A stretch of DNA of 9,663 nt. It comes from Candidatus Nitrosomarinus sp. GTDB lineage: Archaea > Thermoproteota > Nitrososphaeria > Nitrososphaerales > Nitrosopumilaceae. The position numbers and the translations under genes were made by a program. Location of the stretch: positions 34,244 through 43,906 of the forward strand of contig REGF01000003.1 of assembly GCA_003702465.1 (NCBI GenBank), written 5' to 3'. The notes below the pieces were generated by a model, which searched no databases, was not told where the DNA came from, and worked only from the letters and a program-made list of their open reading frames with translations. Positions 1 to 6,147 of the stretch are shown in pieces (the stretch's first letter is position 1; each line of letters begins with the position of its first letter).

Positions 1-66
1 GGTTCTATTCAATCTGATGTACAAGAATTAGCAATTAGTTATTATGAAAAATATGTTAGAAATTAG
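1..66 (+). CDS. C-terminal end of an unidentified protein (partial)
   Basis: Frame 1 is open from the first base and ends at TAG (64-66), giving the last 21 residues of a protein whose start lies before the window. The tail is hydrophilic, with residues such as DVQELAISYYEKYVRN, and looks like a terminal amphipathic helix. The fragment is too short to assign a family. The stop codon lies one base from the stop codon of the convergent minus-strand gene at 68-214. That tight tail-to-tail packing supports this as a real gene end rather than a chance open frame. Confidence 0.55.
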   Translation, partial: GSIQSDVQELAISYYEKYVRN

Positions 67-67
67 T

Positions 68-214
68 TTAAACAAATTCTGAAACTAATTTTCCATCAAC
101 GTTTTTAATTTTCAACGTTATGTTTTCTTGAAAATGTAATGTTAATCCACCTTCAGCATCTGGATCTTCAACTTTTACCAATTCTAGCATTTTGATTTTA
201 TCATATTTTTCCAT
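68..214 (-). CDS. 48-aa microprotein, paralogue of the adjacent 50-aa protein
   Basis: This short gene begins at ATG (212-214) and ends at TAA (68-70). The protein starts MEKYDKIKML and contains VEDPDAEGGLTLHF, then a lysine-rich strand and IKNVDGKLV near the end. The same pattern (E-E/D-P-D-x-E-G-G-I/L-T-x-x-F, then I-K-x-x-D-G-K) occurs in the gene just upstream, so the two are paralogues. A perfect archaeal Shine-Dalgarno site, AGGTGAT at 220-226, sits 5 nt before the ATG and overlaps the stop of the upstream gene, so this is the second cistron of a two-gene operon. No cysteines, signal peptide or membrane segment are present. The fold is probably a small beta sheet, judged from alternating hydrophobic residues. 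Function is unknown. Confidence 0.8.
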   Translation of the reverse strand: MEKYDKIKMLELVKVEDPDAEGGLTLHFQENITLKIKNVDGKLVSEFV

Positions 215-219
215 TTATT

Positions 220-226
220 ATCACCT
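220..226 (-). promoter_or_regulatory. Shine-Dalgarno site for the 48-aa gene
   Basis: On the minus strand this reads AGGTGAT, a full match to the archaeal 16S anti-SD core, followed by a 5-nt spacer and ATG. Its first two bases lie inside the TAG stop of the upstream 50-aa gene, so termination and re-initiation are physically coupled. It is the clearest SD I found in the window. Confidence 0.8.
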
Positions 227-377
227 ATTCTGGAATTGATACGGTTTCAATTTTTCCATCTGCTGCTTTGATAAACATAAACCTGTTATCTTTAAAGATG
301 AATGTGATTCCACCTTCTTTATCAGGTTCTTCAACTTCAAGAATTGGTTGTCCTAATAGACCGTCATATTTTGCCAT
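225..377 (-). CDS. 50-aa microprotein, first gene of a paralogous pair
   Basis: ATG at 375-377, TAG at 225-227. The protein starts MAKYDGLLGQ, continues with LEVEEPDKEGGITFIF and KDNRFMFIKAADGK, and ends with SIPE. It aligns over about 35 residues with the 48-aa product of the next gene, sharing the acidic P-D-x-E-G-G turn, the strand after it and the D-G-K turn. The start has no Shine-Dalgarno sequence. A TATA-like box lies about 26 nt upstream (399-408), so the message is probably leaderless. The paralogue downstream, 10 bases after this stop codon, carries a strong SD. Conservation of the motif in two independent reading frames is the best evidence that both are translated. I do not recognise a family, and function is unknown. 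Confidence 0.8.
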   Translation of the reverse strand: MAKYDGLLGQPILEVEEPDKEGGITFIFKDNRFMFIKAADGKIETVSIPE

Positions 378-398
378 TGTTTATCCAAGAAAAAAGTT

Positions 399-408
399 CC
401 TTATATCC
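399..408 (-). promoter_or_regulatory. TATA-like box for the microprotein pair
   Basis: The minus strand reads GGATATAAGG, centred about 26 nt before the ATG at 377. That spacing fits an archaeal box A driving a leaderless transcript. It touches the stop codon (408-410) of the 178-aa gene upstream, so the pair can be transcribed independently of that gene despite same-strand packing. Confidence 0.55.
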
Positions 409-944
409 TAATTGATTATAATTTCTATTTCATTAGAATTATTTTTGATATTGCCTGGTTCAGTAAAATCATGTTTTTGCCATGATGAAAATACTTCGGC
501 TCCAATCTTGTGCTTACCTTTTCCTAAATCAGATGCTTTGAATACAAACTTTTCATTAAAGTCCAAGAATTCTTCTCTAACTTCTTCTTCACTTAATCTG
601 ATAAATGGTTCAAAGTTTTTTGCGACTTGAACCCAAATCCTTCTATCTTTCATTGGATTAACTAATTTTGGATTTCTAGTCCAAAAAATAGCAGCTTTTC
701 GATATGAATCAATTGTTCTTCCAAGTTCCTTCTTTCTAAATCCACCAGATGTCAATTTTACACCATATTTGAGCTTCATTGAGACATCGTTGTTATTGTA
801 TGCTTTAGTCCAATTTGCTTCATTGAATGCATCTCTTAGTCCTCCTTCGATTGAAAATTGGACATTTATCTCAATATTTTCATCTGAAGAGTACTCTTCT
901 TTGGATTTTTCTAGTGTTATTTCTGAAATTTTGCTTTCTGCCAT
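408..944 (-). CDS. Conserved-looking protein of unknown function, 178 aa
   Basis: The open frame extends back to 1289, but that part is antisense to rpo11, so the start is much later. ATG at 942-944 (MAESKISEI) is preferred; ATG at 954-956 (MNYSMAESK) is an alternative adding four residues. The protein is soluble and acidic at the N-terminus (about 1-25). A region rich in alternating hydrophobic residues follows (27-66), then a basic patch with FRKKELGRT and YRKAAIFWTRNP (about 69-92), a segment RRIWVQVAKNFEPFIRL (101-117), and a beta-like end with GKGKHKIGAEVFSSWQKHDF (141-160). This suggests a beta-sandwich-type domain, which is inference only. No catalytic motif or cysteine cluster is visible. 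It is divergent from rpo11 with 49 bases between starts. I do not recognise the family. Confidence 0.75.
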   Translation of the reverse strand: MAESKISEITLEKSKEEYSSDENIEINVQFSIEGGLRDAFNEANWTKAYNNNDVSMKLKYGVKLTSGGFRKKELGRTIDSYRKAAIFWTRNPKLVNPMKDRRIWVQVAKNFEPFIRLSEEEVREEFLDFNEKFVFKASDLGKGKHKIGAEVFSSWQKHDFTEPGNIKNNSNEIEIIIN

Positions 945-960
945 GCTATAGTTCATATGA

Positions 961-968
961 TTTATATC
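961..968 (+). promoter_or_regulatory. TATA-like box for rpo11
   Basis: TTTATATC is centred about 29 nt before the ATG of rpo11 at 994, the spacing for a leaderless transcript. It lies in the 49-bp gap between two divergent genes. The minus strand of the same site reads GATATAAA but is only about 20 nt from the 944 start, so whether the divergent gene uses it or a weaker element near 971-978 is unclear. Confidence 0.5.
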
Positions 969-993
969 CGCAATAAGTGCTTTTTCTGAATAC

Positions 994-1266
994 ATGAATG
1001 CAGAAGTAATCAGTTCAGAACCCAAAGAAATCAGTATTTCTGTCACAGAAACTGATATTGGAGTATTATACATTATCCAGCACGAACTTCTAAAGGCTTC
1101 AAATGTTGATTTTGCAGGCGTAATTGTCAAACACCCACTAACAAATGAGTGTTGGATGAGAATTAATTCAAGCTCAAAACCATTAGATGAGGTTAAAAAA
1201 TCAGCAGAATCTGCAATAAAAATGGCAGATGAGTTCAAAGAATTATTTACTTCAAAATTGGGGTAA
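994..1266 (+). CDS. rpo11: DNA-directed RNA polymerase subunit Rpo11 (subunit L)
   Basis: This is the small archaeal RNA polymerase subunit that pairs with Rpo3 (subunit D). It is the counterpart of eukaryotic Rpb11 and of one bacterial alpha N-terminal domain, and it helps nucleate enzyme assembly. The 90-aa length is normal. After a short beta strand (12-18) comes the family core: TDIGVLYIIQHELLKASNVDFAG (20-42, helix 1 and the turn), VKHPLTNECWMRI (45-57, the conserved H-P-L and following strand) and a long C-terminal helix from about 63 to 86 that makes the dimer interface. ATG at 994 follows a TATA-like box at about -29 with no SD. The tfs start follows six bases after the stop, so the two polymerase genes are probably co-transcribed. 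Confidence 0.92.
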   Translation: MNAEVISSEPKEISISVTETDIGVLYIIQHELLKASNVDFAGVIVKHPLTNECWMRINSSSKPLDEVKKSAESAIKMADEFKELFTSKLG

Positions 1267-1272
1267 AAAAAA

Positions 1273-1587
1273 TTGAAATTTTGTCCCAAATGTGAGGTTA
1301 AACTAAAGAAAAGTGGATCAGGTTTAGAGTGTTCTAAATGTGGTTATGTTGATGGGGGAAAAGTAGTTGAAAAGAAAAAGATTGTTGAAGAAGAACCTGA
1401 TTTTTCCCTTCTTGCGTTTGAAGGAAATGAAGGTGAAGAAGCTCATCCTACTGTAAAAATTGATTGTGAAAAATGTGGTCATGATGAAGCAGTTGGTTGG
1501 ATGTTTCAAACTAGAAGTGCCGATGAACCTACAACTAGATTTTATCGTTGTCAAAAATGTAAATACACTTGGCGTGATTACACATAA
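1273..1587 (+). CDS. tfs: Transcription factor S (TFIIS-like transcript cleavage factor)
   Basis: TFS inserts into the RNA polymerase secondary channel and stimulates cleavage of backtracked RNA. The 104-aa protein has the two zinc ribbons expected. The N-terminal one has Cys4, Cys7, Cys20 and Cys23. The C-terminal TFIIS-type one has Cys65, Cys68, Cys93 and Cys96. The catalytic acidic hairpin is intact as RSADEPTTRF, with Asp84 and Glu85. The linker (about 31-60) is charged and low in complexity. The start is TTG at 1273, which gives the typical MKFCPKC N-terminus. Only six bases separate it from rpo11. A weak G-rich stretch at 1260-1263 could act as a poor SD, and ATTTAC near 1244-1249 could be an internal box A, so translation from either a shared or its own leaderless message is possible. 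Confidence 0.93.
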   Translation: MKFCPKCEVKLKKSGSGLECSKCGYVDGGKVVEKKKIVEEEPDFSLLAFEGNEGEEAHPTVKIDCEKCGHDEAVGWMFQTRSADEPTTRFYRCQKCKYTWRDYT

Positions 1588-1588
1588 C

Positions 1589-1596
1589 GTTTAACT
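1589..1596 (+). promoter_or_regulatory. TATA-like box for pcn
   Basis: GTTTAACT lies in the 34-bp gap after tfs, centred about 29 nt before the TTG start at 1622. No SD precedes that start. The motif is weaker than the others listed, but the spacing matches. Confidence 0.4.
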
Positions 1597-1621
1597 GGAA
1601 CTTATAGCCAAGAAAATTAAA

Positions 1622-2368
1622 TTGACTTTTGGAGCTAAAACAAATGGTTCGGATGATCTAAAAGCTATCATTTCTGCAATATCGACTTTAGTAGAAGAAG
1701 CAACTTTTGTTGCAACATCTGAAGGAATTTCTTTTAGAGGAATGGATCCTTCCCACGTTGCTTTAATTGATATATCTTGGCCAAATTCAGCATTTGAAAA
1801 ATATGAATGTGATAGTGATATTAAATTTGGAGTAAGAATTGATGAATTTTCAAAACTAATCAAACGTGCAGATAAAAAAGATAGTATCGAAATTAGTATT
1901 TCTGAAGAAAATATGTTACTTGTAACAGTTGGAAAAAATAAAAAATATAAAATTCGTCTCATCGAAAGCTCAGCAACTGATACACCATTACCAAAAATTC
2001 CTTATGACTCAAAAATTATTTTGACATCATCCAAATTTGATAAAATTTTAGGTGATGTACAAGTTGTTTCTGATTATTTAACAATCAATACATCTGAATC
2101 AAAAGGTGATTTTTCTGGAAAAGGTGATTCTGGAGAAGTAGTTATTGATCTTGATAAAGATGCTGATGATATCGAGGAAATTTCTTCAAAATCCGACAGT
2201 GTTGGTACTTACAGCCTTGAATATCTTAATCCTGTCGTTAAAGCCGTAGGTAGTAATGCTGGATTTATCACATGTGAATTTTCAAGCGCAAAACCTCTTA
2301 GAATTGAGTTTAAAGTAGCAAATATAGGAAGAATCCACTTTTATCTTGCTCCACGCGTGGAAAGTTAA
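1622..2368 (+). CDS. pcn: DNA polymerase sliding clamp (PCNA)
   Basis: PCNA forms a trimeric ring around DNA and tethers the replicative polymerase, FEN1, ligase and repair enzymes. The 248-aa length is standard. Landmarks seen: the PCNA signature GMDPSHVALI (40-49), the basic DNA-facing region around KLIKRADKKDSIE (78-90), the interdomain connecting loop around 116-130 (LPKIPYD) and LRIEFKV (226-232). It ends with YLAPRVES, the usual C-terminal clamp strand and tail. The region 159-191 is richer in Lys, Asp and Ser, as in other clamps where this domain-2 loop varies. The start is TTG at 1622; an in-frame upstream stop at 1592-1594 limits extension to a few codons with no ATG. Only one PCNA gene is visible here, consistent with a homotrimer but not proof of it. 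Confidence 0.96.
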   Translation: MTFGAKTNGSDDLKAIISAISTLVEEATFVATSEGISFRGMDPSHVALIDISWPNSAFEKYECDSDIKFGVRIDEFSKLIKRADKKDSIEISISEENMLLVTVGKNKKYKIRLIESSATDTPLPKIPYDSKIILTSSKFDKILGDVQVVSDYLTINTSESKGDFSGKGDSGEVVIDLDKDADDIEEISSKSDSVGTYSLEYLNPVVKAVGSNAGFITCEFSSAKPLRIEFKVANIGRIHFYLAPRVES

Positions 2369-2370
2369 AG

Positions 2371-2380
2371 CATTTAAACA
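2371..2380 (+). promoter_or_regulatory. TATA-like box for aspartate kinase
   Basis: CATTTAAACA lies in the 35-bp gap after pcn. Its TTTAAA core is centred about 28 nt before the TTG start at 2404, as for a leaderless transcript. This suggests aspartate kinase is not simply read through from the clamp gene. Confidence 0.5.
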
Positions 2381-2403
2381 TTGAATAATTCAGTTAGTTT
2401 AAC

Positions 2404-3807
2404 TTGAAACTTGTTTTAAAATACGGTGGGACATCAATATCTGCTACAAAAGATATTCAATCAGTAGCCAAACATGTTGTCTCATTATCCAAAAAACACC
2501 AACTTACAATAGTCTGTTCAGCAACAAGTGGAACAACTGATGATCTAATTGAAATCTCTGAATCTATCAAAAAAGAAAATAAATCTAAAGCAGAACAGCT
2601 TGCATCAAAAATCACTAATAGACATAAACAATTAGCAAAAAAATCTATCAAAAAATCTAACATACAAAAAAAATTACTAACTAAATTAAATGATGATTTT
2701 AAAGAACTCCTTGCGCTAATAGATGGATTAGTTTTGTTAGGAGAAGTAACATCTCGTTCAATGGATTACTTAATCTCATTTGGTGAAAGATTTTCTGGAA
2801 AATTACTTGCAGCTGCAATAAATGATTTAGGGAAAAAATCTGTTCCACTAACTGGTAAAGAAGTAGGTATTGTTACTGATTCTAATTTTGGTGAATCAAA
2901 ACCTCTTATGGATACAACAAGATTAAGAGTTTCAAAAAGTATTGACACTTTATTTTCCAAAAAATCTATTCCTGTTATAGGTGGATTTTCAGGAACTGAT
3001 CAACATGGTCATACCACAACATTTGGTAGAGGTGGTTCGGATTATTCAGCAACAATAATTGGTTCTTGTATAAAAGCTGATGAAATTTGGTTAATGAGTG
3101 ATGTTGATGGATTGATGACTGCAGATCCAAAAATTGTCAAAAATGCAAAATTACTGAAAGAAGTTTCTTACACTGAAGCAATTGAAATGGCTTTGTTTGG
3201 TGCAAAACAAATCCACCCACGAACATTTGAACCACTATTAGCAAAAAAAATTCCAATGAAAATTAGAAATTCATCAAATGTAAAAAATGAAGGAACTTTA
3301 GTAACTTCGTCACCATCTGCATCGGTAAAAAATACTGTAAAATGTGTTAGTAATATTCGAAATAATGGATTAATCGATATTCAAGGTGGAAGTATGATTG
3401 GAACACCAGGAACTGCTGCTAAAATATTTGCAACTTTAGCTAAAGCTGGAATTAATGTAATGATGATTTCTCAGAATCCTTCTGAATCAAGTATCACAAT
3501 TGTAGTTAAAAATTCTGATCTCGATAAGGCTGTTAATGTATTGGAAATGGATCTATTAGGTAAAATAATTAAAAAATTAGAAGTGACTACTGGAGTTTCA
3601 ATTATTGCATTAATTGGTTCAGGAATGCGAGGAACAATTGGTGTTGCATCTAAAGTTTTTGCTGCAATTGAGAAAAACAAAGTCAATGTATCCATGATTA
3701 CTCAAGGATCTTCAGAACTTAATCTTGCATTGGTAGTAAAAAATGCTGATACAAAATCTGCTGTACGTGCAATACATGATGCATTTACACTTGACAAAAT
3801 CAATTAA
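2404..3807 (+). CDS. lysC: Aspartate kinase with two C-terminal ACT domains
   Basis: The enzyme phosphorylates L-aspartate with ATP, the first step toward lysine, threonine, methionine and homoserine. The 467-aa protein starts with the nucleotide-site strand KYGGTS (6-11; the usual form is KFGGTS). Other kinase landmarks are SFGERFSGKLLAAAI (125-139), GRGGSDYSA (208-216), SDVDGLMTADP (232-242) and IHPRT (270-274). Two ACT domains follow at about 322-382 and 398-463. Both carry the effector-binding type of loop (GTPGTAAKIFATLAKAGINV; GTIGVASKVFAAIEKNKVNV), so allosteric feedback by an amino acid, usually lysine or threonine in this family, is expected. A lysine-rich segment at 55-95 is more basic than typical. 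The start is TTG at 2404, which places the KYGGTS strand at the right distance. No homoserine dehydrogenase domain is fused. Confidence 0.95.
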   Translation: MKLVLKYGGTSISATKDIQSVAKHVVSLSKKHQLTIVCSATSGTTDDLIEISESIKKENKSKAEQLASKITNRHKQLAKKSIKKSNIQKKLLTKLNDDFKELLALIDGLVLLGEVTSRSMDYLISFGERFSGKLLAAAINDLGKKSVPLTGKEVGIVTDSNFGESKPLMDTTRLRVSKSIDTLFSKKSIPVIGGFSGTDQHGHTTTFGRGGSDYSATIIGSCIKADEIWLMSDVDGLMTADPKIVKNAKLLKEVSYTEAIEMALFGAKQIHPRTFEPLLAKKIPMKIRNSSNVKNEGTLVTSSPSASVKNTVKCVSNIRNNGLIDIQGGSMIGTPGTAAKIFATLAKAGINVMMISQNPSESSITIVVKNSDLDKAVNVLEMDLLGKIIKKLEVTTGVSIIALIGSGMRGTIGVASKVFAAIEKNKVNVSMITQGSSELNLALVVKNADTKSAVRAIHDAFTLDKIN

Positions 3808-3816
3808 GACAAATAA

Positions 3817-3824
3817 TTTTAAAG
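3817..3824 (+). promoter_or_regulatory. TATA-like box for the secreted-protein gene
   Basis: TTTTAAAG is centred about 26 nt before the TTG start at 3846, inside the 38-bp gap after aspartate kinase. No SD is present. Confidence 0.5.
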
Positions 3825-3845
3825 TAATAAAATCAGTCAAAATTA

Positions 3846-5306
3846 TTGAAAAAAATTGTTATCGTTTTAATTATTGGAATTTTTGTTACTGGAATTATTT
3901 CAGTATCAACTTTTTCAGATCAATATGTTGATGCAGGTTCTACTAAAAAAGTTCATTTCACTCAAACAATTACTTCATCTCCAGATCCTGGATTAGGTTA
4001 TGAAAATCAACAATTAGCCTTGGTTTTGTCTCCAAATGAAGGTACAATTTATGATGGCTCTATGACATTTACTTCTAGTGAATCAGTAAGTGTTGTTGTT
4101 TTACACGAAATTAATCCAAATGATGTGAAAGGGCAAGATACATGGGCTGTAAATGAAAATACAATTTATGGAAAATCTTTAATAAATTCTGAAAAAAAAT
4201 CAGATTCAATTGAATTTACAGGTGCAGGAGTTGCTTTACATTCAACTAATTCCAAAGAATTTACTGCAACTGTAAGTGTTGATGGTTGGATTAGAGGACA
4301 ACCAACTCAAGTTCTTGAACAAAAATTTGAACTTCAAAAAGAAGATCCTTCATTATTACTTTCACGGGCTAATATTCCTGTTAACATTCCAATGCATAAA
4401 GGCATGCATTCTGGAAATGAAATTTTTTACATAATAACTGATGCAAGTAGTAAAGATTATGTAAATACAATTTCAGAAAAACAAGAATTCAACATTCAAT
4501 TATCAAAATCCCTTGAAAATATTCCAGAAAATAATCTACAAAAAATTTTTCTTTTTAAAAATGGAATTAAAGGAGATGGAATTTTTGGATTTCAAAATGA
4601 AATTTTCTCCAATACTCCTGAACAATCCAATTATACTCCATTAGGAAAAATAATTGAAGTAACATGGAAACCAGGTCAAAAACAAATTGTCTTTGAATCA
4701 GCTGATGAAATTTTAGATGCTGAAAAATCAGGAAGAATAAAATTCAATGAAACAAGTGTAGTAGTAAATTCTCCTCAAATTAAGTGGTCAAGCAATCAAA
4801 TGACTGAACGCTCTGATAAACAAATCACTAACAAAATGTCATTTTCTGGAGGTCAAATTACTGAAATTAATCAAGATGACATGACTGTAACCTTTGTGAC
4901 ACATAGGAGCTGGGATTCGGATGGAAAAACAATTTACTATATTATTACTGATGTATCTCCTATTGGACCATCTAAATTGATAGGTGTGACACATTCTCCA
5001 TCAATTTCAGAACTCTTAACACATCCATCTATCATTGAACAATACCAATTCAAAAATGGAATAATAGGTTCTGGCTCTTTAGAATTTCAACCAGAAATTT
5101 TTAACTTTTCATCAGATAAAGAAAACTATAATCCAATATCAAAAATTTATCTTGTAGAATGGCATAATTCTAAATCAGCAGAAATTTTACAAACAAAATC
5201 TGACATTGATTCATTTAAAGATAAAGATCTAATTACAGTTAGTATTGCACGTCCATCAAATAGTGAATACGTAATAAATTCACCAATTGTTGATCCATTT
5301 CAATAA
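3846..5306 (+). CDS. Secreted or membrane-anchored protein with two related C-terminal domains, unknown function
   Basis: The 486-aa product begins with MKK and a hydrophobic stretch (4-22) ending in a short polar region. This is a Sec-type signal peptide or an N-terminal anchor; a cleavage site near Ala30 is possible. Residues 33-165 form a beta-rich N-terminal domain. The rest is an internal duplication at about 178-314 and 346-482. Both copies contain a G-x-x-I-F/Y-Y-I-I-T-D strand (190-199; 360-369), F-K-N-G-I-x-G (237-243; 402-408), F-Q-x-E-I-F (249-254; 414-419), an N-Y-x-P-x-x-K-I segment (262-269; 428-434) and V-V/I-N-S-P (307-310; 477-480). There are no cysteines or catalytic motifs, and no C-terminal membrane helix. 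It probably faces the outside of the cell. The start is TTG at 3846. I cannot name the family with confidence. Confidence 0.88.
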   Translation: MKKIVIVLIIGIFVTGIISVSTFSDQYVDAGSTKKVHFTQTITSSPDPGLGYENQQLALVLSPNEGTIYDGSMTFTSSESVSVVVLHEINPNDVKGQDTWAVNENTIYGKSLINSEKKSDSIEFTGAGVALHSTNSKEFTATVSVDGWIRGQPTQVLEQKFELQKEDPSLLLSRANIPVNIPMHKGMHSGNEIFYIITDASSKDYVNTISEKQEFNIQLSKSLENIPENNLQKIFLFKNGIKGDGIFGFQNEIFSNTPEQSNYTPLGKIIEVTWKPGQKQIVFESADEILDAEKSGRIKFNETSVVVNSPQIKWSSNQMTERSDKQITNKMSFSGGQITEINQDDMTVTFVTHRSWDSDGKTIYYIITDVSPIGPSKLIGVTHSPSISELLTHPSIIEQYQFKNGIIGSGSLEFQPEIFNFSSDKENYNPISKIYLVEWHNSKSAEILQTKSDIDSFKDKDLITVSIARPSNSEYVINSPIVDPFQ

Positions 5307-5320
5307 AAAATCACTAAACG

Positions 5321-5330
5321 GATAAATTAG
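5321..5330 (+). promoter_or_regulatory. TATA-like box for cbiH
   Basis: GATAAATTAG is centred about 27 nt before the TTG start at 5353, in the 46-bp gap after the secreted-protein gene. There is no SD near the start. Confidence 0.45.
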
Positions 5331-5352
5331 TTGAGAAAAAAATTATTTTTAA

Positions 5353-6147
5353 TTGACTGGAAAACTCTACATCGTCGGTGTTGGTCCTGGACATCATAAT
5401 CATATGACATTTCGAGCAAAAGAAGTAATTTCTGAAAGTGATACAATTGTTGGATATGAAACTTATGTTAATTTAGTACAAGATCTTATTGGAGGTAAAA
5501 CTATTCATCGATATGCAATGACTCAAGAAGTTGAACGAGCTCATCAATGTATTGATCTTGCTAAATCTGGAAAAATTGTTTCTTTGGTATCTAGTGGAGA
5601 TCCTGGGATTTATGGAATGGCCGGATTAATTTATGAGACCCTTGCCGCAACAGGTTGGGATCCCTCTGATGAACTTAAAGTTGAAATTATTCCAGGCGTA
5701 TCTGCTTTGAATTCATGCGCATCAATAGTTGGTTCTCCACTAATGACTGATTTTGCTGTTGTAAGTATGAGTGATCTTATGGTACCTTGGGAAATTATTC
5801 AAAAACGTGTTGAATCAGCTGCTCAAGGTGATTTTGTACTTGTAATCTATAATCCTCAAAGCAAAAAAAGAGTTCATCAATTACAAGATACTCAAAAAAT
5901 TTTGCTTAAACATAGAAAACCTACAACTCCTGTTGCAATTATTAAAAGTGCATACAGAGAATCACAAGCAATTGTAATGACTGATTTAGAAAATTTACTT
6001 AATTTTGATGAAGAGTTGGGTATGACAAGTACTGTGATAGTAGGAAATTCCTCAACTTACACCTACAAAGATCTAATGATTAATCCAAGAGGATACAAAT
6101 CAAAATATAATTTAGAAGAACAAACTAATCCTAATCTAAAAGTTTAG
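5353..6147 (+). CDS. cbiH: Precorrin-3B / cobalt-factor III C17-methyltransferase
   Basis: This SAM-dependent enzyme methylates C17 with ring contraction in corrin synthesis, on the way to cobalamin. In archaea the anaerobic (CbiH) cobalt-first route is usual, so CbiH is preferred over CobJ; that choice is from family knowledge. The 264-aa protein shows the tetrapyrrole methylase signatures in order: YIVGVGPG (6-13), SSGDPGIYGMA (80-90), IPGVSALNSCASIVGSPL (113-130), SMSDLMVPWEII (138-149), VIYNPQSKKR (164-173) and TVIVGN (227-232), then the family's late PRGY (245-248). The length is typical for a stand-alone enzyme. No other corrin gene is adjacent, so the pathway is scattered here. The start is TTG at 5353. 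Its TAG stop overlaps the stop codon of the convergent TyrRS gene. Confidence 0.94.
   Translation: MTGKLYIVGVGPGHHNHMTFRAKEVISESDTIVGYETYVNLVQDLIGGKTIHRYAMTQEVERAHQCIDLAKSGKIVSLVSSGDPGIYGMAGLIYETLAATGWDPSDELKVEIIPGVSALNSCASIVGSPLMTDFAVVSMSDLMVPWEIIQKRVESAAQGDFVLVIYNPQSKKRVHQLQDTQKILLKHRKPTTPVAIIKSAYRESQAIVMTDLENLLNFDEELGMTSTVIVGNSSTYTYKDLMINPRGYKSKYNLEEQTNPNLKV

Noticed and set aside
481..490. TGATGA box resembling a C/D-box sRNA element
   Set aside because: It lies antisense within a coding gene and has no matching D box and C'/D' at proper spacing. TGATGA is common in AT-rich DNA.
412..630. Plus-strand open frame of 72 aa
   Set aside because: It is antisense to the 178-aa gene, has no promoter or SD and shows no recognisable domain, so it is a shadow of the real frame.
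945..1289. N-terminal extension of the 178-aa minus-strand protein to 293 aa
   Set aside because: The extra part is antisense to rpo11 and reads as a low-quality Ser/Ile-rich sequence. ATG at 944 or 956 is far more credible and leaves room for the divergent gene.
1591..1962. Minus-strand open frame of 123 aa over pcn
   Set aside because: The plus strand encodes an unambiguous PCNA. The antisense frame is Ser/Ile/Phe-rich, as expected of a reverse reading of AT-rich coding DNA.
3471..3695. Minus-strand open frame of 74 aa over aspartate kinase
   Set aside because: It overlaps the ACT domains of aspartate kinase, has no start signals and is a shadow frame.
3743..3931. Plus-strand 62-aa frame spanning the lysC end and the start of the secreted gene
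   Set aside because: It overlaps both real genes in another frame, and its sequence is composition-driven (Tyr/Phe/Asn-rich) with no domain.
4391..4410. Short inverted repeat AATGCAT-6-ATGCATT
   Set aside because: It lies inside a coding region and arises from a repeated Met-His pattern (MHKGMH). No regulatory role is needed to explain it.
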